Program-made: the position numbers and the translations under genes
DNA from: Prunus persica
Taxonomy: Eukaryota > Streptophyta > Magnoliopsida > Rosales > Rosaceae
NCBI RefSeq assembly: GCF_000346465.2
Contig: NC_034010.1
Coordinates: forward strand, 3,170,926 to 3,234,925
Direction of reading: 5' to 3'
DNA length: 64,000 bases
The notes under the pieces: generated by a model
What the model was told of the DNA's origin: nothing
Database searches by the model: none
What the model saw: the letters and a program-made list of their open reading frames with translations, nothing else
Part shown: positions 9,639 through 22,210 of the stretch, piece after piece
How positions within the stretch are numbered: position 1 is the first letter of the stretch
Layout: each line of letters opens with the position of its first letter

Positions 9639-12600
9639 TTATATTCTCTTTTGTAAAGCAATAAGTAGCACTACGAAAATGGGAGAAACAAGAAAAATAA
9701 TATATGGAAGAGTTTGACTCAGTGTACCTACTTCACTTTCAGCCTCTTTTAGCACATAGTCGGATTTATTTTCAATGAAAGCTTCAAAATAATTCTGAAA
9801 GCCAGTGTTCTTCCAAGGTGAGCTCCCTGTAAGCTTCATCATTTCCATGGCCTGCCAGATGCATAAGATCCACATAATTTAAGATGGAAATGAAAGAAAC
9901 TGCCTGAAAATATGCACTTGAAAAAAAAATATATATCCACTTTGAAATGTGAAAAACTATTTGCAGTAAGCCCCATAAGATATAGCTTACTATTTCCAAT
10001 TGGTATTTGGATCTTAGGACATGAAATACAATCGTTACAAACAAACGAAATGCATGCCTATGATATAAGTATCATTTCCGGTGTCAATTCACAGTCACAG
10101 TTTGTTTTGTTATTTAGGATTGCACGCTACGTTTGAATATAGAGCGCCTTGGTGCCTTGTCTCTTGCAGATGCTAGTTTATGTATAGATCCAACTAGTAG
10201 TTACCTGAAAGCTGAACACAAATTGCCTCGCCTTCTTGCTTACTTTAGCAGTTGGGTGGGATTGAAGCTTCTCGTACATGACTTGAGCTTCCTGCGACCT
10301 ATCAACAATCACTAATATTTAAAATCTGAAGGTATTGTAGACCAGAAAAGATAACAATAGTCAGAAACAGCCCATCTCTATTGAGGATGTGCCACATTCA
10401 AACCCAAAAACATACAATCACAACACAAAACATGGTCTCCGTTATGTGGGAAGGACTTGTTTATCAATAATATGACAGAGAACATGGCTTCAGATAGAAT
10501 GATAGAGAAGAAGTCATGTGCCCACCCGAAATAGCTGCATCTTTTATATGGGATGACAAAAAATATACCTTTTCTTCTTTCCTTAACATGGCTTAAGATG
10601 CAGGCTAATCATTTTGATCCACAAATGCCTTAAAACTTTATATGGGATGACAAAAATTGTTATTCTTTTTTTTCAATTCACATGAAATTTTGGCAGGTAA
10701 ATGTGCACAGTCATGCCGTCATGTTGAAATGGGATGTTGCCGAACTTCAAAACAAAACTAGAGTTTTGCTTGGATTGATGTATTTATCATCACATGAAAG
10801 GCAACCGGCTTATTTCAAATTCCATGTGAAATGTAAGTAAAAAAGTCTCATGAGATGATTAGACGGTGCAAATAAATTCTCAAAATTAAGATAATACCTA
10901 CTGAGGGAGTCTTGACAAATAGACCATTGTAAAGCAGCCAACCCATGAAGCTCACTCTGTAAAAACAATTTTCGCATGAAACAAATTTGAAAATGTACGG
11001 ATGTAAAGAAAAATCAGATGTTACTCTTTTACCCAGAAACAAAAACAAAAACAAAAACAAAACAAAACAAACAAAAAAAAAAAAGGGAAAAGAAAGAAGT
11101 GCTGAAAATTGATTCAAGAAAAATTCATCTCTCAAATATCAACTGCATCACATCACTAGCTAAAACTAAAAGATGTTCAATAGTAGATTTAGGATCATGG
11201 TTTTTTGTTTTTGATAAGTTAAGGATCATGGTTTCTATAAACCAGATCATTAGATCATAGTATTTAAATTTTTGCCAAAGTCATTTCTCAGCCCAAAAAG
11301 AGGAAGACTGTGCAGGAAAAATGGCCATCGTACATGAACATGAATTTTGAATATTTGCCATTTCACTATTTCAAGTTTCCAAATATGCTGGGAAAATAGT
11401 AAGCCGCTCAATTAATAGAGGGCTTGGCTTAATAGAAACAGTGACACAAAAATCGAGCAGTCCTCTATTAATTGAGTGGAGTAGTTCCCGAGAGAGTCTT
11501 AATTAGTAGCCCAGTGATTTTTTTAGACAGATAGCTGTACCATGGATATCATGAAAAGGTCAGAAGCAATGTCAGTACTTAGTAGCCCAGTGATATAATA
11601 GAGAGAGTGAACAAAAGTAACAGATTTAAATAAAGAACACAACTGCAGAAAAATCATAATGCTTGATTACCTGTATTAGCTTAGGGCCCATTTGGCAGAA
11701 CTTGTCCAAAAACTAAAATAAAAAAATAAAATTCACAGAGAGCATTTTTGCTTCTCAGATGATTTTCCCCCTCTCCAGAATCTGTTGTTAAATGGACCTT
11801 ATAAGACAACCAATCACCTGATTAAGTCAGAGTACTTTCACAGGTCATAAGTGCTTTCCTCCCACAAACCTATTTTGAGCTTCCACTAGTTCTCTGTAAA
11901 TTGAAATGCTATCACAGCCATTTACAATTTACTAGAGAGCACCCCATCAATTTACGGATCTGGATTCAACTAATAGATTCAATCAATGTATATCAGTTAC
12001 ACTGAATTTCTAAATCCAGTCACGTATTAACGGGGTATGATCAACAGTAATTGCTATGTCACTGTCACTAATATTAGATATCAGGAAATGAAAATTTTGG
12101 ATTCGGATATTTTGAACCAAAGATTGTGCCTGCGAAAGATTATGAAGACGTGGTCAATCATTTTGCTTAACCAGGGTTAGCAAGGATCAACGCATGACAA
12201 GTCCTCAATACTTCTCCCAATAAAATACTTGTTTGCTTCAGTCAACTTACAATCTTATCGAGTCTTACAATTTACAACAATACTCCTACAAGGAACACTA
12301 ATTGGCATGTAAATTATTGAACTTGTGGCAAATCAGAGGGGTATCATTTCTTCATAGTAAAAAATACCCATTGTCCAAATATGTTCGTAGCAAAATTTAT
12401 TTATTGTTTTATATGTGCAAGCAGTTCAGATAATTTACAGCAACATTACCTTAAATGGTAACTTATCCATAACCTGCTCATAGTAGATTAATGCTTCCTT
12501 AAGCTCTCCAACATCCATCAATGTGTCACCATCCTTTAGTGCCTGCATATAAAATTATTAATTTTAGAAATGATAATGTTGTATAATTTTATTGGATTCT

Positions 12601-15600
12601 TTAAGATGAGATTATGGTGAAGGGCAAGATGCCAATACAAACCATAAAACTCAAGATTTTGTTATAAGATTTAAATGTTCAAGAGTTTCAGTTTCCAATT
12701 TTGTCTAATACTGTGTCTGAAAATCACAGAAGCGTAAGGTCATTACAAGACTCTAAATACAGGCTGTATTCATTTATTTTGGCATATGAAATAATTCACA
12801 GAATTGTCTCAGTAGCATATGCTTCTCTTTAGGATTCTATGATGCAATGCAGCCAAGTGTGATGCCCAAGGTCTCTAGGGGATTCCAAGAATCCTACTAG
12901 TGTGATGCTATGTTCTTCACTTCTCTACAGAAAACATCAATCGCACGCAAGTTACACAATCAATAACATTGCTATATATTTTTCTTCCGATCTTACATCA
13001 GTCAACCACAGTCGAAATCTGGAAGTATTTAGAACGGAAACCCAATATCTATTTTCCTTTTATAGAGAGCTAGCAAATTTTAGTTTAGGATTTATAAGGG
13101 ATCATATATTTGGTTTTTGTTATTTTTTGAACAAATTTACTGCATTCATGGATAACTCCAACAACATCTAGTTTAGTTAAGCTCTAGACCAGTGGCACCA
13201 CCCAAAAGACCAACCTGACGCCACTAGAATTTGACTTTATACTTTTAACCTAATTTTAAATCCATTTCCAGTACCCAGAAGAATTTGATTGACCTATCAC
13301 AATATTATTATTCACCATGATCCCTACTCAGTAAAACATCTCAAAACCTGCAAATAACAAAAGAATTTTAGAAACATTTCAAATTCCTATATGGGAATGC
13401 TGTCTGAGCATTATATAAAAATAAAATAAAAAAACAATAAGTTCAGATATGAATATAGAGAAGGAAACATATTATGCAATGACATCATCTGAAATTCGAC
13501 TTCTATGAAACAAACAAATGAATAGAGTAAATTAAGAAATGACAATAGGAAGCAAGGGAAAAGGGTTTCAGGGGAAGAAAATATTTTGGCATACAAGCAG
13601 ACAATGAAAATTTTCAATAGAAGCAAACCTTCTCACATTCAGATCTTAGCTTTGGATCAATGTTCATGCCCATTTTACTCTTGTAAGCAGCAACTAATTG
13701 TCTTGTGCGTGCTTCTTTAGCAGCTTTTTCTTCAGCTGTTTCCAGCACTTCCCCAGGTTGTATAACTCTTCCACCACCAAACTGAACAAATAAAGAAACT
13801 CAGTTAGATCAATCACATTTTCAATCCCTTCCCTAAATACAGAAATACAGCAGCTGTATAACTATCACAGTAATATTCCCATTTCAAAAACTTCACTCTA
13901 TAAATGGTCATCTCACAGTACAAAGTTGTGAATCCATTTACAGTGCTAACATTTACCAGTGCAAAGTTTAAGGATATAAACCAATTGTCTTGTTGCCATC
14001 AAGTCAGATAAATAACATCAATCTATGGTCAAATTAGTTCATAAAAGATTTTTGCACCTATTTCTTCAATAGTTTTAAACACCAAAGAGTAACTAGAATA
14101 CATACTACCATTGGAAACTTGAAACATGATCAAACAAAATATAAGTGAACATCTTCCCTACATGATATGTATTAAGAACAATGCATCAGCTACTTCCAGA
14201 GTCAACTGAGGAATTCACATAAGATGAAATTAAACTCTTGTTTCCATCTTGTCAATTTAATTTGATAGAGCAGTCTGTGAGGGAGCCAAACTCTTCAATG
14301 AAGATTTAAAATATCTGAAGGCATTTAAAAATAACCTATAGCTGCGAAATGCGACCCATCTATTTCATTCTTAGGATTGGTTGCATATGGTTCCTGGGCA
14401 CTTCTTCAAATATCCGTTTAAAAATGAATGCCCCTGTTCATGCATAATGTTATATGTATGTATCAAACACACTAATGTAACACTAAATGTGACATTAACT
14501 GTCATACCGTTTTTGAAATGTCATTCGGTCTAGGAAATACACCCCATGAAGAAACTTTTGGCTTGTAAAGATCTGAGTTGTCTCCTTGAGTCTGCTCTGG
14601 CTTCCGTGCCACTGCATCAAAATTTCTAGCATCCCCGACTATAATCTCAACGTCAGGTGAGTTCCCTTCTGGGAAATAGTCTGCTATTGGAACCAACCCA
14701 GCTGGCAGTCCTCTACCCTCCTTCTTATCCGCAAAGCCAAGTCCCACAAAATCAATACTTGAAACTGACAATTTTCCCTTCTTGTCTACTATCTCATTCC
14801 CCAAGTTTCCCCCATTACTTTCCTCCAAACCTATAAGACAATTCAAATACAAATTTTACCCCACATTTTAAATTACATTATTCATTCTTGAGCAGAACCT
14901 CCAGCGGTATTTTGTGTTTGCTATCACCTTAGAAAACTCCAGTGCATTGCTCAGAAAAATAATGGAAAAGCAAACTTAGAAAAACAAAAATCAAAACAGA
15001 ACTTATAGATTATTAAACCTTCTACCATTGATGAAGAAGCAAATAAACAAACACCTAAATTTATGTAAGTCTAACACAAGTACCTGTTTCACTTCAATAG
15101 AACATGGAAACTGTCACTCTTCAACTCTAACTTCAATTTTTTTTTCTTTTCAAAATTACCTGAAATTTTGTCACTCTCCCCAGCATTAATGTCACCACCC
15201 ACAATGCCTTTACTCTTCTTATACTCTTTAGCTTTCTCCATTGCAATCTTAACCGCAGCAGGCACTTCCTTCTTCCCACCGCCAGCTCCATCCGGGCCCG
15301 ACTCACCATTTCCAGCAATCCCATCACCATCCTTGACTGGGTTTTTCTCAATTTTCAATTTCTTGTTCATTTGCACTGACTTCTTATACGCCTTGGCATT
15401 CTCCAGTGCGAGCTTGACAGGGTCCGTTGGCCCAGGCTGGGCTTCCGGCGTTGTTTCGGGTGAATTTGGTGAGTTGGGTTGTGAAGATTCAGAATTGGGT
15501 GGGTTGAGAGAGAAGGAGAGTTTGAATGGTTTTAAAGGGTGGGGCTTGTTAAGGTTTGTGGAGGGGAAAAGAGTGGGTTTTGTTGTGGAAGAGATGGAGT

Positions 15601-15637
15601 TGAGGGAAGAGAGCCATGAAGGTTGAAGAGAAGCCAT
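9639..15637 (-). CDS. Probable plastid TPR-like membrane protein, 7 exons
   Basis: Exons 5'-3': 15637-15160, 14830-14508, 13781-13629, 12542-12450, 10956-10898, 10298-10205, 9851-9639. All introns are GT-AG and phases join without a stop, giving 470 residues. The first ~50 residues are rich in Ser, Thr, Pro and Leu and nearly free of acidic residues, like a chloroplast transit peptide. An Ala/Lys helical motif (VKLALENAKAYKKS-like) occurs twice, at about 73-87 and 126-142. Exons 3-6 encode helix pairs resembling a degenerate TPR (e.g. GELKEALIYYEQVM). The last exon carries a conserved SPWKNTGFQNYFEAF block and a membrane segment at about 448-467, then KRI. I recall unnamed plant TPR-like homologues with this C-terminus. 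Function is unknown; a thylakoid or envelope anchor is an inference. A SINE lies about 277 bp upstream. Confidence 0.88.
13782..14507. other. Intron 2 of the TPR-like gene
   Basis: 726-bp intron with GT donor and AG acceptor on the minus strand. No nested gene or complete transposon was recognised. The long introns 10957-12449 and 12543-13628 also show nothing but AT-rich sequence. Confidence 0.6.
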
Positions 15638-15913
15638 TAGGGTTTGCAGAGTGTAAGTCAGTAAGTCAGTGTGCTTTGCAAGAGGGTGTTTCTGAGGTTG
15701 GAAAATGGTTTGTGGCCATGGAGGAACTCAAAAGGGGTTCTGGTTTTTCAGTTATATCTATATTGGTTCTATTTGAACCGAAGAACCGTTACTACTATTG
15801 AAGTGGAGGTCGTATCCTGACGTCTTTACGGTCCACAGTCAACTCAAAGTTTGGGCTCGGCATGGTAATTTAATGGTATTCTAGTGTTGAAATTTTCCCA
15901 AATTCAAGTTTCT

Positions 15914-16012
15914 TTATTTTCTTTTCTTATAAAAGCGTAGTCTAAGAGGGGGAATGGAACCTACAACCTCGGGTGTAGGTAAATACTCTTAACTACTGAG
16001 TTAGAAGACCCC
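15914..16012 (-). mobile_element. tRNA-derived SINE
   Basis: On the minus strand there is an A-box-like TAACTCAGTAGTTAAGAG and a B-box-like GGTTCCATTCC about 30 bp on, then a short body and an A-rich tail (T-rich on plus, 15914-15926). Target duplications TCAAGTTTCT (15904-15913) and TCAAGTTCCT (16013-16022) flank it with one mismatch. The lack of a complete acceptor stem rules against a tRNA gene. Confidence 0.75.
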
Positions 16013-16022
16013 TCAAGTTCCT

Positions 16023-16830
16023 CTCATTGACAATAGCTAGTCCTTTCTGCACTCCTCGACACTTGAGCTAAATTCTAGGACTACGGATTATTCAGAAGTG
16101 TTTTGACTCTGGTTCTGTAACATTAAATTTGAGTGTGTGCTTTTGTCCCATTTTGCATAGTCCTTTATCTTCTATTTTTCTAATTAAAATTGTCCTTGTT
16201 AACCCCCACATAAAGAAAATAATAATAAGAAACTATAGTTGATAGTTTCGTGAACTTGAGGAATGTTTTGTTATTAAAAACTCTTATACATTATCTCATT
16301 CTTTTAACCTCTCTAAATTCCTCTCAAATTTTGGTTTTGGTGGATCGCTGTTACCGATGGTGGTCACCAGAGTCATGGTTGTTACCGTTTGTTTATTGTC
16401 ATAAGAGTCCTGTCCTTTCAATCTCTTTGTATTCTAATGAAAAGACTGGTAATCATTTCTCATTCTTCCTGATTTGAGCTTTTGTGGTAACGAATTTGGA
16501 GAAATATGGTGCCCGTGGGACAATGAATGATTATTTATTTGGATGATTGTTGAATCACTGCATGAACACTTTCTTCATAAGCAGACTCATGCTCCGTGAT
16601 GATTCAAATCTTGTTCACAATACAGTTAAAAAGCAAACTAGTTTACATTTATAAATACCAAGGGCAAGAATTAATTGACTTCTAACCTTTCCGGCCTCCG
16701 GCAATATCGATCCATGTCCAATCTTATCCAAGCACACTATTTAGCCAATACCTAAATTTATGTGAGCCTAACACAACATGCTCCAAGCTGCCGCTGGAAA
16801 CAAGGCACCGATCCAATTAACTTTACCCCA
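16023..16830. other. Intergenic spacer
   Basis: Lies between the start of the TPR-like gene and the 3' end of the SDR gene, so it includes the SDR 3' untranslated region. The plus-strand frame 16250-16477 has no recognisable domain. Nothing else supported. Confidence 0.4.
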
Positions 16831-18663
16831 TCATCTAAATACTCCTAGTGAGTGATTCACGCAAGTGATGCCCCCATCAATCATGAGATTATCCCCACTT
16901 ATATACTTGGACTCATCACTTGCTAAGAAGAGCACAGCATTAGCTACATCATCAACTGTCAATTCTACTCCTTGCAAGTTGGCATTTCCCCCTACAAACG
17001 AACGGAAACCTGCCCAGGCATCTTCAGTTCTCTCCTCCTCGGGCAAGTGAGCCAAAGCCAAATTTGTAGCAACTGCGTAAGGAGAAACACAGTTAACACG
17101 AATCCCATGAATTCCAAGCTCGGCAGCAACGTTCTTGGTGAGCCCCAATACAGCATGCTTGGACCCTGTGTATGCATGTGGTCCTAAGCCTCCTAAAGCA
17201 CTTGAAACACTGGAAAGAGAAATTATACTGCCCTTTTTTAGTGGGATCATTATCCTAGCTGCGTGTTTCATTCCAAGGAAGACTCCCTTCACATTAATAT
17301 CAAATACCTTCTCAAACTCGGATACGTCTGCATTGCGGATGTCGGGACAAGGTGAGCCTGACACCCCAGCGTTGTTGACGATGATATCAAGTGTGCCATA
17401 TTTATTGACTGTGAAATCAACTGCACGGCTGACATCATCCTCTATTGTGACGTCACAATGGAAATAACTAACATTTGGGTCACCACCGAGGGATTCGCAG
17501 ACTTGCAAGGATAGGTTGTCCTGCACATCAACTAAACAAACTTTTGCACCATGTTTGTGGAATAGGCGCACAATGCTTTCCCCAATACCGGTGGCTCCAC
17601 CAGTCACCAATGCCACTTTCCCTGCTAACCTGAGCAGAAGAAAAAGCAATTGAACATCTATAAGAAAATGGAATGCATGTACTTCTCTGGCATGAGATTG
17701 GGAATGGTGGCTTTAAAAAATTCCAGAATTCTGTGCTACACATGCTCGCCCTTGCACATAAAAACACAATTATTTTGAGAGATGACAATCTACTATTTGA
17801 TCTCTAACACCAATTTGGCTGTCCTGAGGAAACAGATTATCTGAATAGGTTAGTCATTTTCAAGACATCCATGAAAAAAGTCACATCTATTATATAATGG
17901 GAAGTTTCAATTGAGTAGATCGGGCAAAATTGTACTTTTCAGGAAGCAAACAGATAATGCAAATGGTACAAAGCCTCTGAAGTTTAAGCAAACAGTTCAA
18001 ATTGATTGCCATATGTAACTTCCTTTCCTTTTTTTGTCGTCATTTCAAAGCCCAAGACCATTTGCAGTATTTGTTTGTTCTCTTTTGGAGAAATACATTG
18101 CTGACTCAATTTGTAGGGTAAGCGTTATCCATATATTTCATTTTTCTTCTCACACAACTAACATAAAATTTTAAAATTTTGACAAAACTGTGATAGAAAA
18201 TTTAGCAACCCAGATAAGCCGACACATGAATACAACTTACAAACCCAGAAAAGATAATCCATTAACTGAAATGAGAAACATGCTCATCAGATGCTTACTA
18301 CTATAAATACCAGCCAGCCCAAGCAAGAGCATGGCAAGTAAAACACCATTCAATCTCAGTTCAACTTCCAGAAACATAGTCAATCTTAGGCACACAAAAG
18401 ATTAAACCAAACGGGTAAAATCACCAAGGAAAACCCAACCAAGTGATTTGCACCATTAGATTCAGTACCCGAAAATCCGGATAACAGATTCTCTGAGGAA
18501 AACCAAATCAGTTTAACAATAAAAGCAACAGTTCCAGATTGAACATAAAAAATAAACAAATATAAACACTTGAGATCCACAACAGTAGAAGGCTGGACTG
18601 TATAAGAGAAAGAGAGGTAGGAGTTTGTTACCTCTGGCTTGGAACCGAATCCACTTCAGTCAT
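16831..18663 (-). CDS. ABA2: Short-chain dehydrogenase, ABA2-like xanthoxin dehydrogenase
   Basis: Two exons, 18663-18632 and 17629-16831, join in the codon for Arg11 to give 276 residues. The NAD-binding motif TGGATGIG is at 20-27, Asp45 after the second strand predicts NAD over NADP, NNAG is at 96-99, and the catalytic Ser151, Tyr164 and Lys168 (YTGSK) are present. The C-terminal region (VSPYAVAT, LAHLPEEERTEDA, GVELTVDDVANAVLFLASD, ISGDNLMIDGG) is close to Arabidopsis ABA2/SDR1, which oxidises xanthoxin to abscisic aldehyde in the cytosol. The very short first exon and long intron also fit that gene. Close SDR paralogues act on other alcohols, so orthology needs a tree. A SINE/Harbinger stack begins about 120 bp upstream of the ATG. 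Confidence 0.92.
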
Positions 18664-18828
18664 GGTGGAGAAGATGCCTCAACTCTTTGTTTCTGTAATC
18701 TGTTCGACTGTTTGTGTGGGCTTCTTTCTTTCTCTGTCTCATACTCTCTGGATTTCTCTCTTTCTCGTGTTAATAAGACCGTTTGAGTGGGAATCTTCTT
18801 TTTTTCAGCCGTACAAGCAATAGTCTAA

Positions 18829-20216
18829 GAGCATTTACAATCATGCTCTCTAGTTTTTAGTTAAAATTTAGTTAAAAACACACAAAAATTATTTTAAAAG
18901 CTCTCCATAAAATTTCAACTTCAATCATACTCTCTAGTTTAGAGAGTCCTAAATGCTAGAATTATATTTTAATTCGACATAAATGGTCGATCTCTATGAA
19001 AAAATAATATAAAAACAGACAATATTGATTAAAAGTTTTAAAATATTCATTAAATATAATAACATTAAATTATAGAAAGCCACTAGGGGGTCGTTTGGTA
19101 CGGCGGACTATCATGGACTGGACTAAATCCTGGGACTGTCTTGGATTAGCTCAAATTGACCTAAGTTGGATTAAGTACTGACCTACGTTTGATAATATGT
19201 CGGACTAAGAAGCTGGATTGTAAAAATAGTGAAGACCTATGTTTGGTGCTACGTCGGACTAAAAAATAATTTTTGTAATATTTAAATTTAATTAGGGAAA
19301 TTGACTTAAAAATAAATAAATGTTGCAAAGAACCCAATTCAAAGATTTAAAACAATAATAATAATAAAATTCTTATATTTTTTTAAAGAAGCTGATTTTT
19401 AATATTCTTAAAGATAATGTTTTTAAACCAAAACAAACCAACCTCCCCCCACAAAACAAAAAAACTCCCCTCCCTTCTCTCCTCTTTATTCGACAACCAA
19501 GCCCCCCCTTCCCCTCCTTTTTCTCTCTTTCTTCAACCAAATCCATATTAGGTTTTTTTTAATAAACCAATAGATGTTGCTGGGGTTGGGGGGCAGAGAA
19601 ATGAGAGGAAGCCATTGATGTTGCTGGGGTTAGGGGCAGTGCAGTGGACGACGATGGGTTTCCAAAGTTGGGTCAGAAGAAATTCTAAAAATACGTTCTT
19701 TTCTTTTATTGTTGGTTCCAATCAGATCTTGGAGCTTCAATTTTTTCAATCAAGAAAATATACTTCTTGGAGCTTCAGTTTTTCAACCTCAATTTTGTTG
19801 AGGTAGAGAAGTTGCGGGAAGAGAAAGTGATGAATGGCGTTAGGGAAGAGAAGCCAAGCTAGTGTGTCAGACTTGCTTGTTCAGTTTAGCGATGGTGCTA
19901 TTTTGTGAACCATATTTTAGGCTCACTATATTAGAGGAGTTAGTGAGCCATTTTTTTCACTATTGGACTGTATAGTCTCACTTAAGTTAGTCCTCTCTCT
20001 TAGCAAACATGGGTTTTAAGTGCTATTTAACCTAATCCAGTCCAGTGAGGCCTACCAAACATGCCTGGAGTTCATTCTCTCTCCTCAGATTTAAGAGCTT
20101 CTAGAGGTCTCTCTATTTTAGGAACTAAACAAGGAGCATGGTTGGAGGTGGGTTTTCCTACTTCCTCCTTAAATTTTATCTAAGGAGAAGGTTTAGGGAG
20201 TCCATTGTGGATGCTC
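18829..20216. mobile_element. PIF/Harbinger-type non-autonomous element
   Basis: Ends GAGCATTTACAAT and, inverted, GAGCATCCACAAT. The 3-bp duplication TAA (18826-18828 and 20217-20219) is the PIF/Harbinger signature. It is 1388 bp and itself carries a later insertion at about 19086-20066. No transposase frame is visible. Confidence 0.8.
19086..20066. mobile_element. Non-autonomous TIR element nested in the Harbinger element
   Basis: Left end GTCGTTTGGTACGGCGGACT is matched by the inverted right end near 20047-20066 (CATGTTTGGTAGGCCTCACT on the other strand). Subterminal TGGACTGGACTAA/TGGACTGGATTAG blocks match too. The ends resemble hAT or CACTA-type MITEs. No convincing target duplication was found, so class and exact borders are uncertain. 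Confidence 0.55.
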
Positions 20217-21162
20217 TAAACTTGAGGGGTAAGGATATCTCATGCACACAATTATGACGTTGTGGGAATTCGAACCTAAGACCTATGATTTGCAAGTCAA
20301 GGCTCTTTTCCACTCGGCTAAACCCCGTTGACAGTGGGAATCTTTCTTTGTCTATTTGTTTATACCCATATGTGCATTTTCTGCGGCTTTGCTCCATGAA
20401 CTATTTGCATATTGTCAATTTAGCGCCTTAATAACTTTTTCGGTAAATTAAGGACTCCAATTATTTAAAAATCTCCAATTGAGGACTTACCGTCAATTTT
20501 TTTCAAATTCCATCCAAATTTTCATCCAAATTAAGGGTAAATTTGTAATTTTATTTTTTAAAAGAGAGAATAAAAACATATATATATATATATATATCTC
20601 TCTCTATCTCTATCTATCTCTCTTCCCCCTTTGTCTTCGAATAAAGCATGGTTGCAGTTTGTCATCGTCGAGTTCAAGGACATTAATTGTTACGGAATTG
20701 ATTTCGTGTGTGTGTGTGTGGAATCGGAAGGGTTGGGTCTTCGGAGGTTGGGATGTTGAGAGATTGGAGGGCTCTGGATTTGTAGGTGGGGAGGGGAAGA
20801 TGAGGAGCAGAGGCGGAGAGGGTGGTGAAGATAAGGAGGTGGAAAAGTAGAGTGAGCAGCAATGTTGGTGTTGGGCTTAGGATGGGTCTGGGGTGGGGAT
20901 GGGGGTTGTATGGTGGCTTTGGGCTTGGGAGTTTTTTGGGTAGAGAGAAAAGTATTGGGTGGGAAAGAGAGAGGGAGGGAGAGAGAGAGGGAGGGATGGG
21001 GAAGGGGGATTTGGGGTTAGGTTGAGGAATTGGGGTCTGTGAGGTTGATTCGGTGAGGGGGGTTGAATTGTTGGGGCTCTGTGGTCGATGGGGTTTGCGG
21101 AAAAAGAGAGAGCAGGGAAAGGGGGAGAGATAGAGAGAGAAATAGCTAAGGGTGGGGATAGA

Positions 21163-22110
21163 TATGCCTCATCATTTGGCCCGCGGGTTCATGGGCCGAT
21201 GGGGGCCCGCCCGGCCCGCCCAGTTATGGGCTTTGAGATGGCCCGGCCCGCCTTGGGCCGGGCTAGGCTTGGGCTTGGGTGTTTGATGCCCGGCATGATT
21301 AAGCCCAAGAAAGCCCGATCCGGCCCGCTCACAAAAACCCAGCCCGTTAGGCCCACATACATATATAATTATGTATAAATAAGAGTTTAGGTTTAAGATT
21401 ATATCACTTAAATCACATTTATAATTTGTTTCATTTCATTTACTTTTCTTTACTCATTCCTAGTTTATAATTGGATGATTAGCATATTAATTTGTGTCAA
21501 TTATTAATTCAACAATTATATATATATAAATAAGATGAACAACATATCACATCACCAAATATAGTTATATCACGAAACATAATCGTACCACCAAATATAA
21601 TCATGCTTTTCTTGAACACATCACCAAATATTTGCATATTTATTCATACCATCCTTTAAAAAAATATTTTTTTGATACTTATTATTTTTTAAAATTATTT
21701 CTTAAAACGTATTATGATCTAATTATGTAATAACCTCAAAAATAATACTTGGTTTTATTATTTTTGTGGAAAATCTTATAAGTTGTGTGACTTTATTGGG
21801 TGTTTTATGAATTTGGTTTAAAGTGAAAATATTAGAATTAAGTGAGTTTAATCTCAAATTTAGACTAAAATGCCTTTATGATTAAGTTTATGATTTTTTT
21901 AATGAAGTAGGGCATGTTTAGGCCCGGCCCAGCCCGATGGGCTTTCTCAAGCCCGGCTCATGGGTTGGGCTTGGGCTTTGAATTTTTAAAAAAAATCCGG
22001 CCTAGCCAGGTCCGATATTTTCTCTCTCCTCTTTAAAGCCCAGCCCGACTGGGCCCAAGCCCATTAAATTTGGGCCGGACTAGCCTGGGCCGGCCCATTG
22101 ACGAGTCCTA
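21163..22110. mobile_element. hAT-type element rich in GGCCCGG subterminal repeats
   Basis: Ends TATGCCTCATCATTTGGCC and, inverted, TAGGACTCGTCAATGGGCC. Flanking 8-mers GGGATAGA (21155-21162) and GGTATAGA (22111-22118) match at 7 of 8, as expected for hAT. Both ends carry many GGCCCGCC/GCCCGGCC motifs, probably transposase-binding repeats. It is 948 bp with an AT-rich centre and no coding potential. Confidence 0.75.
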
Positions 22111-22210
22111 GGTATAGAGAGATCATAGGGTTTGGGAGATAAAAAGGAAGGAAGGGAAAGGGAGGTGGGGGGAGACGGAAGGGAAAGGATGGGGTAGGGA
22201 AGGGGGAGGC

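Larger units (their letters stand above)
18801..20332 (-). mobile_element. tRNA-derived SINE split by a Harbinger element
   Basis: The minus-strand head has an A box TAGCCGAGTGG (complement at 20311-20325) and B box GGTTCGAATTCCC (complement at 20263-20275). The tail is the T run at 18801-18805 on the plus strand. Target duplications AGTGGGAATCTTCTT (18786-18800) and AGTGGGAATCTTTCTT (20333-20348) enclose both the SINE and the inserted element. Without the insertion the SINE is about 140 bp. Confidence 0.75.

Noticed and set aside
11690..11770. GGGCCCATTTGGC, which looks like a MITE end, in an intron of the TPR-like gene
   Set aside because: No inverted partner was found within reach, so a complete element cannot be supported.
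16250..16477. 75-residue plus-strand frame
   Set aside because: No domain, AT-rich, and in the 3' flank of the SDR gene.
20240..20330. tRNA-like A and B boxes here and at 15.9, 25.6, 47.9, 50.0, 63.1 and 63.9 kb
   Set aside because: None has a full acceptor stem and anticodon arm; several have A tails and target duplications, so they are SINEs rather than tRNA genes.
20640..21160. Gly-rich open frames
   Set aside because: Low-complexity G-rich DNA between a TIR and a hAT element; no conserved motif.
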